Source: a bacterium
GTDB taxonomy: Bacteria > Pseudomonadota > Alphaproteobacteria > Rhizobiales > Xanthobacteraceae
DNA: 7,238 bases
Direction of reading: 5' to 3'
Assembly: GCA_029946075.1 (NCBI GenBank)
Contig: JAQSDT010000021.1
Coordinates: 1,819 to 9,056 of the forward strand
Both the position numbers and the translations under genes were made by a program. This document shows, piece by piece, positions 1 to 6,564 of this stretch. A model generated the notes under the pieces. That model worked only from the letters and a program-made list of their open reading frames with translations. It was not told the origin of the DNA and searched no databases. Each line of letters starts with the position of its first letter. The stretch's first letter is position 1.

Positions 1-19
1 TCAAGCCCGGCCATGACGA
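1..19. repeat. Edge fragment of a palindromic repeat, same family as 981-1056
   Basis: TCAAGCCCGGCCATGACGA at the left edge is the inverse of a typical element end. Its reverse complement agrees at about 14 of 19 positions with the sequence starting at 981. It lies 16 nt downstream of the SDR stop and continues outside the window, so its full size is unknown. Between it and the stop is a small inverted pair ACGAC/GTCGT (16-20 and 27-31) without a T-run. Confidence 0.5.
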
Positions 20-35
20 CGGAGGGGTCGTGCGG

Positions 36-953
36 TTACAGCTTGATCCCGACCCGCGCTGCGGCTTGAGCAACGTATTTCTGCGTCTGCTCGAACGCGC
101 CTTGCAACGCTCTGGCCTTGGATACATCGCTGATCTCGGCAAAATGCGCCGCCACGGCATCCGGGGTCCAGTCGGACTGGGCGAGATTGACGCCTTCGGT
201 CTCGATGATCTTGATCACCGCGAACGAACCGGCGCCGGCGCCCATGATGGTGCGGGTCGGGGCGTCCTCGCTGAGCAGGAATTCGACCGCCGGCGTGATC
301 GCCTCGGGGCGCATCAGGGCCAGCGCCTGCGGCGGCAGCAGTTCTTCGGTCATGCGGGTCGCGGCCGTCGGCGAGATGGTGTTGACGCGGATGTTGTTCT
401 TGCGGCCCTCCTCGGCCAGCACGTTCATCAGGCCGACCATGCCGGCTTTCGCCGCGCCGTAGTTGGCCTGGCCGAAATTGCCGTACAGGCCCGACGACGA
501 GGTGGTGACGACGATGCGGCCGTAATTGCGCTCGCGCATGCCGGCCCACACCGCCTTGCAGCAATAGAAAGTGCCGGTGAGATGCACGTCCAGCACTTTG
601 GCGAAATCGGCGACTTCCATCTTGGTGAACGACTTGTCGCGCAGGATGCCGGCATTGGCGCAGAGCAGATCGACGCTGCCCCACTCCCTGGTCGCGCGCT
701 CGACCATCGCAGTGACCTGCTCGAAGTTCGAGACATCCGCGCCGTCGGCCATCGCAGTGCCGCCCGCCCTGCGGATTTCCTCGACGACGGTCTCGGCCGG
801 CGATAGCGAGCCGCCGGTGCCGTCGCGCGCGCCGCCGAAATCGTTGACCACGACCTTGGCGCCGCGGCTCGCCAGCCCCAGCGCATGCGCCCGTCCAAGA
901 CCATTTCCCGCGCCGGTAACGATGGCGACGCGTCCGTCAAACCTGATTGCCAT
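36..953 (-). CDS. SDR-family (R)-3-hydroxyacyl-CoA dehydrogenase-like protein (MFE-2 type)
   Basis: Short-chain dehydrogenase of 305 residues, longer than a classical 250-residue SDR. The nucleotide site is VTGAGNGLGRAHALGLA (12-28), with D38 in VVVNDFGG favouring NAD+ over NADP+. CANAG is at 98-102. The catalytic set is S152, Y165 and K169 in GNFGQANYGAAKAG (158-171). The insertion rich in Gly and Ser after D38 (DGTGGSLSPAETVV) and the tail WTPDAVAAHFAEISD (262-276) match the dehydrogenase domain and linker of peroxisomal MFE-2 (HSD17B4). This suggests oxidation of (R)-3-hydroxyacyl-CoA to 3-ketoacyl-CoA, a reaction that would follow the MaoC hydratase. The start at MAIRFDGRVA is the natural N-terminus; only a weak GGGA lies 8 nt upstream. 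A repeat-filled gap separates it from the rest of the operon, so co-transcription is less certain than for the other genes. Confidence 0.85.
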   Translation of the reverse strand: MAIRFDGRVAIVTGAGNGLGRAHALGLASRGAKVVVNDFGGARDGTGGSLSPAETVVEEIRRAGGTAMADGADVSNFEQVTAMVERATREWGSVDLLCANAGILRDKSFTKMEVADFAKVLDVHLTGTFYCCKAVWAGMRERNYGRIVVTTSSSGLYGNFGQANYGAAKAGMVGLMNVLAEEGRKNNIRVNTISPTAATRMTEELLPPQALALMRPEAITPAVEFLLSEDAPTRTIMGAGAGSFAVIKIIETEGVNLAQSDWTPDAVAAHFAEISDVSKARALQGAFEQTQKYVAQAAARVGIKL

Positions 954-980
954 GAGTGGATTCCCGGAAGTTGGTTTCTC

Positions 981-1056
981 TCGTCATGCCCAGCGTTGTG
1001 CCGGACATCCACGTATTCTTGGCTGCTGCATAGCAAGACGTGGATGGCCGGGACAA
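981..1056. repeat. Palindromic intergenic repeat between the MaoC and SDR genes
   Basis: Inner arms 996-1014 and 1038-1056 pair at 17 of 19 positions (TTGTGCCGGACATCCACGT against ACGTGGATGGCCGGGACAA) around a 23-nt loop whose ends (CTTG and CAAG) can extend the stem. An outer end TCGTCATGCCC precedes the left arm, but the matching right outer end is missing or diverged. The 1057-1095 tail holds GCGCTTCGCGC and GCCCGGCC, which may belong to the same element. From memory, this is a dispersed repeat type of Bradyrhizobium-like genomes. It occupies about half of the 150-nt gap. No coding sequence or clear promoter is seen in the rest. Confidence 0.8.
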
Positions 1057-1103
1057 CTGCTTTTGAAGACGCGCTTCGCGCTTTTGCCCGGCCGGAGGAG
1101 GAA

Positions 1104-1583
1104 CTAGTCGAAATAGATCAGCCCGATCCAGTCGGCGATCAGCGCCGGCTTGTCCTCGCCCTCGATTTCGACGGTGACATTGGTGCGCGATTGCAGTTCT
1201 TTCGGCTTGCGCAGCCTGGCCTCCATCAGCGTAAAGCGGCCGCGGACGCGGGAGCCGGCGCGGACGGGCGACAGAAAGCGGAGCTTGTCGAACCCGTAGT
1301 TCACCCCCATCGCCGTGCCCTCGATGACCGGCATCACCTCGTAGGACATGATGCTCATCAACGACATCGTGAGAAAGCCGTGCGCAATCGTGTTGCCGAA
1401 CGCGGTTTCCTTCTTCGCCCGTTCCGGGTCGACATGGATGAACTGGTGGTCCTCGATCACGTCGGCATAGACGTTGATCCGGCTCTGGTCGATCAGGTGC
1501 CAGGACGACACGCCGATCTCCTTGCCGACCATGGCCTGATAGGCCTCAAACGAGACCGGCGGCTTCTTCCAGAGTTCATTCAT
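1104..1583 (-). CDS. MaoC-family (R)-specific enoyl-CoA hydratase-like protein, NodN/HtdZ type
   Basis: Single hot-dog domain of 159 residues; members hydrate trans-2-enoyl-CoA to (R)-3-hydroxyacyl-CoA. The catalytic segment EDHQFIHVDPERAKK (44-58) carries D45 and H50, the Asp-x4-His spacing of PhaJ-type hydratases. It is followed by FGNTIAHGFLTMSL (62-75), the MaoC signature. NYGFDKLRFLSPVRAGSRV (95-113) is the second block typical of the NodN/Rv0130 (HtdZ) subgroup. The start has GGAG 9 nt upstream (1593-1596), inside the last codons of the synthetase gene; only 3 nt separate that stop from this ATG, so the two are probably co-translated. Substrate is unknown. It could hydrate a product of the neighbouring acyl-CoA dehydrogenase, but methacrylyl-CoA hydration is normally done by crotonases. 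Family call is firm; specificity is inference. Confidence 0.88.
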   Translation of the reverse strand: MNELWKKPPVSFEAYQAMVGKEIGVSSWHLIDQSRINVYADVIEDHQFIHVDPERAKKETAFGNTIAHGFLTMSLMSIMSYEVMPVIEGTAMGVNYGFDKLRFLSPVRAGSRVRGRFTLMEARLRKPKELQSRTNVTVEIEGEDKPALIADWIGLIYFD

Positions 1584-1586
1584 CGA

Positions 1587-3317
1587 TCAATTCTCCAACC
1601 CGGTCGTCCGCACCTTCTGCAGATCCGGGAATTCTTCCTCACGATACTCCGATCCGCGGAGCGAATCCGTGCGGTTATCGTCATGCTCGAGCCGGCGCAG
1701 TTGCACGCGGCGGATTTTGCCCGAGATCGTCTTCGGCAGCTCCGTAACCAGCTCGATCTTGCGGATGCGCTTGAAGGGCGCAAGGCGCGTGTGCAAATGC
1801 CTGAAAATCGACAGCGCGGTTTCCGGCGAACGCTCGACGCCGGCAACGAGCAGCACGTAGGCCTTCGGAATGGCGAGCCGGATCGGATCGGGGCTCGGCA
1901 CGACGGCGGCCTCGGCAACCGATTCATGTTCGAGCAACACGCTCTCGAGTTCGAACGGGCTGATACGATAGTCGGACGATTTGAACACGTCGTCGGAGCG
2001 GCCGACGAAGGTGAGATAGCCTTCGTCGTCGGCGAACACGACGTCGCCGCTGCGATAGAGGTCGCCATCTGCGCCTGACAGCTTGCCGTCGTCGCCCTGA
2101 TAGCCCTGCATCAGGCCGGCGGGCCTGTCCGCACCGAGCAGCAGCGTCACCTCACCTTCCTTGGTTATTTGGCCGTCATTGTCGGTGATCTGCACGCGAT
2201 AACCCGGCAGCGGTCGGCCCATCGAACCGATCTTGACCTTCTGGCCCGGCGAATTCCCGGCGAGCGCGGTGGTTTCGGTCTGGCCATAGCCGTCGCGGAT
2301 GGTGAGGCCCCATGCGGCCTTCACCTGGTCGATCACTTCGGGATTGAGCGGCTCGCCCGCCCCGCAGACCTCGCGCAGGCTGACCTTGAAATCGGCCAGC
2401 CGCTCCTGAATGAACAGCCGCCATACCGTCGGCGGCGCGCACAGCGTGGTGACGCCGCAGCGCCCGACGATCGCGAGCAGCGCCTTGGCGTCGAAGCGCG
2501 GCTGGTTGACCACGAACACGGCGGCCCCCGCATTCCACGGCGCGAAGAAGCAGCTCCAGGCGTGCTTGGCCCAGCCCGGCGAGGAAATATTCAGATGCAC
2601 GTCGCCCGGCTGCAGGCCGAGCCAGAACATCGTCGACAGCGCGCCGACGGGATAGCTGCGCTGGCTGTGCCGCACCAGTTTTGGTTTTGCGGTCGTGCCC
2701 GAGGTGAAATAGAGCAGCATCGGGTCGTCGGCATGGGTCGCGCCATCGGGCTTGAAATCGTCGGGCGCGCTCGCCGACTGTTCGAACGGCAACCAGCCGT
2801 CATGCGCCGAGGTGGCGCCGACCACGATGCGAACGAGGTTGCCGCCGCCGAGACCGGCAAATTTCGCGACCTGGTCCTGCGAGGCGACGACCACCCTCGC
2901 CTTGCCGCGATCGAGACGATCGCGAAGCTCGTCGGGCGTCAGCAACGTGGTGGCGGGAATCACGACCACGCCGAGCTTCATCGCCGCCAGCATGGTCTCC
3001 CACAGCGGCACGACATTGCCGAGCAGCAGCAGCAAATGGTCGCCGCGCTTCAGTCCCTGCGCGCGCAGATAATTCGCGACCTGGTTGGAGCGTTGCGACA
3101 GCGCCGAGAACGAGAGTTTGGTTTCCTTGTGGCCGGCATCGACGATCCACAGCGCGGTGCGCTCCCGGCTCTCGGGATTGCGCGCCAGCTCGGCGTCGAA
3201 CCAGTCCAGCGCCCAGTTGAACGGAACCGGATCGGGCCAGCGAAAGCCCTTCACGGCCGCATCGTAGTCGGTGCGGTGCTTGAGCAGAAAGGCGCGCGCT
3301 TCCTGAAAACTCGTCAT
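1587..3317 (-). CDS. AMP-forming acyl-CoA synthetase, medium-chain (MACS) type
   Basis: ATP-dependent activation of a carboxylic acid to its acyl-CoA through an acyl-adenylate. It has 576 residues from the chosen start MTSFQEARAF. Adenylate-forming motifs occur in order: FTSGTTAKPK (204-213, phosphate loop), DGYGQTETT (342-350), YRSGD (421-425), GRSDDVFKSSDYRI (439-452) and PKTISGKIRR (528-537), where K534 is the expected adenylation Lys. The text following GRSDD, SDYRISPFELESVLLEH and then AEAAVVPSPDPIR, is characteristic of medium-chain/ACSM-like synthetases, as is the C-terminal EYREEEFPDL (557-566). The phosphate loop has Ala where most relatives have Gly. The substrate cannot be read from sequence. 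Operon context suggests a short branched acid such as isobutyrate, or an acid feeding the MaoC/SDR pair. It is not an obligatory valine-pathway enzyme. Confidence 0.88.
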   Translation of the reverse strand: MTSFQEARAFLLKHRTDYDAAVKGFRWPDPVPFNWALDWFDAELARNPESRERTALWIVDAGHKETKLSFSALSQRSNQVANYLRAQGLKRGDHLLLLLGNVVPLWETMLAAMKLGVVVIPATTLLTPDELRDRLDRGKARVVVASQDQVAKFAGLGGGNLVRIVVGATSAHDGWLPFEQSASAPDDFKPDGATHADDPMLLYFTSGTTAKPKLVRHSQRSYPVGALSTMFWLGLQPGDVHLNISSPGWAKHAWSCFFAPWNAGAAVFVVNQPRFDAKALLAIVGRCGVTTLCAPPTVWRLFIQERLADFKVSLREVCGAGEPLNPEVIDQVKAAWGLTIRDGYGQTETTALAGNSPGQKVKIGSMGRPLPGYRVQITDNDGQITKEGEVTLLLGADRPAGLMQGYQGDDGKLSGADGDLYRSGDVVFADDEGYLTFVGRSDDVFKSSDYRISPFELESVLLEHESVAEAAVVPSPDPIRLAIPKAYVLLVAGVERSPETALSIFRHLHTRLAPFKRIRKIELVTELPKTISGKIRRVQLRRLEHDDNRTDSLRGSEYREEEFPDLQKVRTTGLEN

Positions 3318-3321
3318 CAGG

Positions 3322-3326
3322 CCTCC
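3322..3326 (-). promoter_or_regulatory. Ribosome binding site that decides the acyl-CoA synthetase start
   Basis: GGAGG on the minus strand ends 4 nt before the ATG at 3317 and sits in the 10-nt gap after the mmsB stop. The spacing is short but the match is strong. It argues against the longer in-frame reading from 3455, whose extra 46 residues would overlap the 3' end of mmsB and are Arg/Ser/Pro-rich without conservation. Confidence 0.7.
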
Positions 3327-3327
3327 G

Positions 3328-4212
3328 TTATTTAGCGAGGCTCCGAACGTGCTGGATAATGCCGGAAAAATCCACCCCGCCGTGGCCGGCGGCGTCGAAC
3401 GCCTTGTAGATCTCCTGCGCGTGCTTGCCGAGCGGCGTTGCGGCCCCAGCGGCATTCGCCGCGTCCTGTGCCAAGGTCAGGTCCTTGACCATGAGATTGG
3501 ACGCAAAGCCGGGCTTGTAGCCGTTGTTGGCGGGCGACGCCGGAACCGGCCCCGGAACCGGGCAATAGGAGGTCAGCGCCCAGCACTGGCCCGACGAGGT
3601 CGAGGAAACATCGAACAGCGCCTGATGCGACAGGCCGAGCTTTTCGGCCAGTGCAAAGGCCTCGCCGACCGCGATCATGGAAATGCCGAGGATCATGTTG
3701 TTGCAGATCTTGGCCGCCTGCCCCGCGCCGGCGCCGCCGCAATGGACGATCTTCTTGCCCATGTTTTCCAGTACCGGCCTCGCCGCCGCGAACGCCTTGT
3801 CCTCGCCGCCGCACATGAAGGTCAGCGTCGCGCCCTTGGCGCCGCCGGTTCCGCCGGACACCGGCGCATCGACCGAGAGGATGCCGGCCCTGGCGGCCAG
3901 CGCATGCGCCTGCTTGGCGCTTTCGACGTCGATGGTCGAGCAGTCGATGATCAGCGTGCCCTTGGCCATCACGGGCACGACCTCACTCCACACCGACAGC
4001 ACGTGCTTGCCGGCCGGCAGCATGGTGACGACGACATCGGCGCCCTTGACCGCTGCGACCGAGGTCTCGGCGATGGCAGCGCCATCGGCCTTCGCCTGAT
4101 CGCGCGAGGCCGCGACGAGGTCGAACGCGGTGACCTTGTGGCCGGCCTTGACCAGATTGGCGGCCATCGGGCCACCCATGTTGCCGAGGCCAATGAATGC
4201 GATATGTGCCAT
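3328..4212 (-). CDS. mmsB: 3-hydroxyisobutyrate dehydrogenase
   Basis: NAD-dependent oxidation of 3-hydroxyisobutyrate to methylmalonate semialdehyde, the substrate of MmsA. It has 294 residues, standard for the beta-hydroxyacid dehydrogenase family. The N-terminal Rossmann motif is IGLGNMGGPMAANL (7-20). The substrate-binding loop is DAPVSGGTGGA (115-125). The catalytic Lys is K168 in GQAAKICNNM, and the conserved MVKDL lies at 241-245. The loop SYCPVPGPVPASPANN (215-230) matches the proline-rich loop usual in true 3-hydroxyisobutyrate dehydrogenases, which separates it from tartronate-semialdehyde reductases. A strong GGAGG (4220-4224) lies 7 nt upstream of the ATG. It sits 33 nt after the hydrolase gene and 10 nt before the synthetase gene, consistent with one operon. 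Confidence 0.94.
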   Translation of the reverse strand: MAHIAFIGLGNMGGPMAANLVKAGHKVTAFDLVAASRDQAKADGAAIAETSVAAVKGADVVVTMLPAGKHVLSVWSEVVPVMAKGTLIIDCSTIDVESAKQAHALAARAGILSVDAPVSGGTGGAKGATLTFMCGGEDKAFAAARPVLENMGKKIVHCGGAGAGQAAKICNNMILGISMIAVGEAFALAEKLGLSHQALFDVSSTSSGQCWALTSYCPVPGPVPASPANNGYKPGFASNLMVKDLTLAQDAANAAGAATPLGKHAQEIYKAFDAAGHGGVDFSGIIQHVRSLAK

Positions 4213-4245
4213 CTCGTATCCTCCGCTAGAGCTTCTTGTGTTTGT

Positions 4246-5319
4246 TCAGGTGAATTTCAGTTCGTCGGCGCCGATCCCGGCGAAGTAAGGCGCGACCATT
4301 TCCGGTGACACGTCCTCGATGCGCGGCGGCGACCATTTTGGATTGCGGTCCTTGTCGATCACGGCGGCGCGTACGCCCTCGCGAAAATCGTCGCTGGCGA
4401 AGACTTCGAGCGCGGCGCGATATTCGCGCACCAGACATTCTTCCAGCGTCGCCGTCTTGCGCGCCAGCCGGAGCAATTTCAGCGCCACCACCATGCCGCG
4501 CGGTGATTTTTCGCCAAGCGTCCTTAGCGTCGCCAGCGCGAAGTCGGAGCCGTCGCGCTTCAGCGCGTCAACGATGTCTTCCATACGGTCATGGGCGAAC
4601 AGCGCGTCCACTTTCGCCTGCGTCGCCGCAACCGGTCCCGCCGTCTCGCCGGTCGAAAAGCCGTCGATCAGTTTTGCAACGTCGGCCGGCGTCGTGCCGG
4701 GACGCAGCCTGGTCAGCGCCTCACGCAAGGCCGGCAGCCTCGATGCCGATACCACGGTGTCGGCGAATTTGGCGTGGATCGCGTCCGGACCATTCATGGT
4801 CTGGCCGGTCAATCCAAAATACGTCCCGATCTCGCCCGGTGAACGCGACAGAAGGTAAGTGCCGCCCACATCAGGAAAGAAGCCGAGGCCGACTTCGGGC
4901 ATCGCCAGCTTCGTCTTCTCCGTCACCACGCGGTGGCTGGCGTGCGCCGACAGGCCGACGCCGCCGCCCATCACGATGCCGTCCATGAGGGCGATATAGG
5001 GCTTTGGAAATTTCTTGATCCGCGCGTTGAGGATGTATTCGTCGCGCCACAGGATCTTGCCGAGATCGCCCCTGACCTTCGAGTTCTCCCAGAGCGCGCG
5101 GATATCGCCGCCGGCGCAGAGGCCGCGCTCGCCGGCGCCTTCCAGCACGATCACGGCGACAGCGGGATCGGCCTCGAAGGCGTCGAGCGCCTTGTCGATG
5201 TCGTGAAACATCTCCAGCGTGACGGCATTGATCGCCTTCGGCCGGTTCAGGCGGATAATGCCCGCCGAACCTTCCTTGCGTGCGATCAGGTCGCCTTCTG
5301 CAACAGCCGCGTCCGTCAT
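4246..5319 (-). CDS. 3-hydroxyisobutyryl-CoA hydrolase (crotonase superfamily)
   Basis: Hydrolyses 3-hydroxyisobutyryl-CoA to free 3-hydroxyisobutyrate and CoA, which allows the pathway to continue through MmsB. It has 357 residues, longer than a simple enoyl-CoA hydratase (about 260) and right for the HIBCH family. Motifs are GLCAGGDI (66-73, oxyanion hole), MDGIVMGGGVGLS (112-124) and MPEVGLGFFPDVGGTY (140-155). E142 and D150 keep the 8-residue spacing of the human HIBCH catalytic pair. The C-terminal block DFREGVRAAVIDKDRNPKW (311-329) and the ending DELKF are also typical of the family and absent from plain hydratases. The start ATG overlaps the upstream stop by 4 nt, with GAGG 7 nt before it (5327-5330). 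It is often annotated simply as enoyl-CoA hydratase/isomerase; the hydrolase assignment is better supported. Confidence 0.92.
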   Translation of the reverse strand: MTDAAVAEGDLIARKEGSAGIIRLNRPKAINAVTLEMFHDIDKALDAFEADPAVAVIVLEGAGERGLCAGGDIRALWENSKVRGDLGKILWRDEYILNARIKKFPKPYIALMDGIVMGGGVGLSAHASHRVVTEKTKLAMPEVGLGFFPDVGGTYLLSRSPGEIGTYFGLTGQTMNGPDAIHAKFADTVVSASRLPALREALTRLRPGTTPADVAKLIDGFSTGETAGPVAATQAKVDALFAHDRMEDIVDALKRDGSDFALATLRTLGEKSPRGMVVALKLLRLARKTATLEECLVREYRAALEVFASDDFREGVRAAVIDKDRNPKWSPPRIEDVSPEMVAPYFAGIGADELKFT

Positions 5320-6461
5320 CGCACGCCCTCGATCAGTTTTCGCGAGACGATCAGCCGCATGATTTCGTTGGTCCCTTCCAGGATCTGGTGCACGCGCAAA
5401 TCGCGCACGATCTTTTCGATGCCGTATTCGCTAAGGTACCCGTAGCCGCCATGCAGCTGCAGCGCCTGGTTGGCGACCTCGAAGCCGACGTCGGTGCCGA
5501 AACGCTTGGCCATCGCGCACAGCATGGTGGCGTCGGCATCCTTGCGGTCGAGCGCGGCTGCGGCGCGCCAGACGAACGTCCGCGCCGCCTCGAGTTCGGT
5601 CGCCATGTCGGCCAGACGAAACTGCAGCGCCTGGAATTCGTCGAGACGTTTGCCGAAGGCTTTTCGTTCTTTCATGTAGCTCAGCGACTTGTCGAGCGCG
5701 CTCTGCGCCCCGCCGAGCGAACACGCCGCGATATTGATGCGACCACCGTCGAGCCCGGCCATTGCGATCTTGAAGCCGATGCCTTCTTCGCCAAGTCTGT
5801 TTTCGACCGGCACGCGGGCGTTCTCGAAGATGACCGCGCGGGTCGGCTGCGCGTTCCAGCCCATCTTGCGCTCGTTGGCGCCGAAGGAGACGCCCGGCGT
5901 CTTGCCGTCGATGACCAGCGTGGATACGCCGCCGGGGCCATCGCCACCGGTGCGCACCATCGCCACCAGCAGGTCGGTGCCGCCGGCGCCCGAAATGAAC
6001 TGCTTCTGGCCATTGAGGACGTAATGGTCGCCCTCTTTCACCGCGCGGGTCCGCAACGCCGCGGCGTCGGAGCCTGCGCCCGGCTCGGTCAGGCAATAGC
6101 TCGCCAGAAACTCCATGGTGCAGAGTTTCGGCAGCCATTTGCGGCGCTGGGTGTCGTTGCCATAGGCATCGATCATCCAGGACGCCATGTTGTGGATCGA
6201 GATGAACGACGACACGGTCGGACAGCCGGTCGCGAGCGCCTCGAAAATCAGCGCGGCGTCGAAACGGGTCATCGCCGACCCGCCGACGTCGTCCCTGATG
6301 TAGATGCCGCCCATCCCGAGCGCGGCCGCTTCGCGCATCACGTCGACGGGGAAATGCTTTTCCTCGTCCCAGCGCAGCGCGTGCGGCGCGATCTTCTCGT
6401 TGGCAAATTCGCGCGCCATGTCGCGAACCGCCAGCTGGTCCTCGTTGAGTGCGAACTGCAT
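5316..6461 (-). CDS. Acyl-CoA dehydrogenase, probable isobutyryl-CoA dehydrogenase
   Basis: FAD enzyme that introduces the alpha-beta double bond; the likely substrate is isobutyryl-CoA, giving methacrylyl-CoA, with electrons passed to ETF. It has 381 residues, the normal family length. Visible motifs are YCLTEPGAGSDAAAL (122-136, FAD/substrate-binding signature), QLHGGYGYL (335-343) and HQILEGTNEIMR (358-369), in which E362 is the expected catalytic base. The stretch GWNAQPTRAVIFENARVPV (201-219) followed by GLDGGRINIA closely resembles human ACAD8, favouring isobutyryl-CoA over straight-chain substrates. A related 2-methyl-branched acyl-CoA remains possible. The start is placed at MQFALNEDQ. 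A longer in-frame reading from 6512 would begin with LRRFAPHNDD, which is translated repeat sequence and not conserved protein. Its stop overlaps the next gene's start in an ATGA, implying translational coupling. Confidence 0.9.
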   Translation of the reverse strand: MQFALNEDQLAVRDMAREFANEKIAPHALRWDEEKHFPVDVMREAAALGMGGIYIRDDVGGSAMTRFDAALIFEALATGCPTVSSFISIHNMASWMIDAYGNDTQRRKWLPKLCTMEFLASYCLTEPGAGSDAAALRTRAVKEGDHYVLNGQKQFISGAGGTDLLVAMVRTGGDGPGGVSTLVIDGKTPGVSFGANERKMGWNAQPTRAVIFENARVPVENRLGEEGIGFKIAMAGLDGGRINIAACSLGGAQSALDKSLSYMKERKAFGKRLDEFQALQFRLADMATELEAARTFVWRAAAALDRKDADATMLCAMAKRFGTDVGFEVANQALQLHGGYGYLSEYGIEKIVRDLRVHQILEGTNEIMRLIVSRKLIEGVR

Positions 6462-6474
6462 TACTGGCTGCTCA

Positions 6475-6479
6475 CTCCT
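6475..6479 (-). promoter_or_regulatory. Ribosome binding site that supports the acyl-CoA dehydrogenase start
   Basis: AGGAG on the minus strand lies 13 nt upstream of the ATG at 6461. The spacing is longer than the usual 5-9 nt, but this is the only purine-rich site close to the conserved N-terminus MQFALNEDQ. It lies between the start codon and the palindromic repeat, so the true start is downstream of the repeat. Confidence 0.55.
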
Positions 6480-6481
6480 GT

Positions 6482-6564
6482 CGTCATTGTGAGGAGCGAA
6501 GCGACGAAGCAATCCACTCTGCCATCGTGGCGATATGGATTGCTTCGCTGCGCTCGCAATGACG
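6482..6564. repeat. Palindromic intergenic repeat between mmsA and the acyl-CoA dehydrogenase gene
   Basis: The left arm (6482-6516) begins CGTCATTG and ends CGAAGCAATCCA. The right arm (6536-6564) begins TGGATTGCTTCG and ends CAATGACG. The 12-nt inner arms and 8-nt outer ends are exact reverse complements; the middle of the stem is unequal (15 nt against 9 nt). The loop is about 19 nt. From memory, this motif is a widely dispersed small intergenic repeat in Bradyrhizobium and Rhodopseudomonas genomes. It starts 5 nt after the mmsA stop and ends about 20 nt before the next start codon, so any transcript running from mmsA into the dehydrogenase gene would carry a strong hairpin. There is no T-run after the stem in the minus direction, so it does not look like a classical rho-independent terminator. 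Confidence 0.85.

Noticed and set aside
16..31. Possible terminator after the SDR gene (ACGAC/GTCGT stem)
   Set aside because: Only 5 bp with a 6-nt loop and no U-tract in the minus direction; too weak to call.
1064..1086. Possible rho-independent terminator after the MaoC gene (GCGC-TTC-GCGC)
   Set aside because: The short T-run follows the stem on the plus strand only; in the direction of transcription no U-tract follows the stem.
885..2078. Long open frame on the plus strand (397 codons)
   Set aside because: It spans the MaoC gene, the repeat and part of the synthetase gene in antisense; it is Arg/His/Asp/Leu-rich without recognisable domains, as expected opposite high-GC genes.
2169..3335. 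Long open frame on the plus strand (388 codons) opposite the synthetase gene
   Set aside because: Composition is Arg/His/Ala/Gln-biased with no motif, and the minus-strand frame has all adenylation motifs in order.
3318..3455. N-terminal extension of the acyl-CoA synthetase by 46 residues
   Set aside because: It overlaps the mmsB 3' end out of frame, has low-complexity Arg/Ser/Pro composition, and the GGAGG site supports the ATG at 3317.
3540..3561. Two CCGGAACCGG units 12 nt apart inside mmsB
   Set aside because: They encode the PVPGPVPA loop that is a normal feature of 3-hydroxyisobutyrate dehydrogenases; codon repetition explains the pattern.
3349..4308. Plus-strand open frame (319 codons) opposite mmsB
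   Set aside because: The antisense frame lacks any conserved motif, whereas mmsB is complete with catalytic residues.
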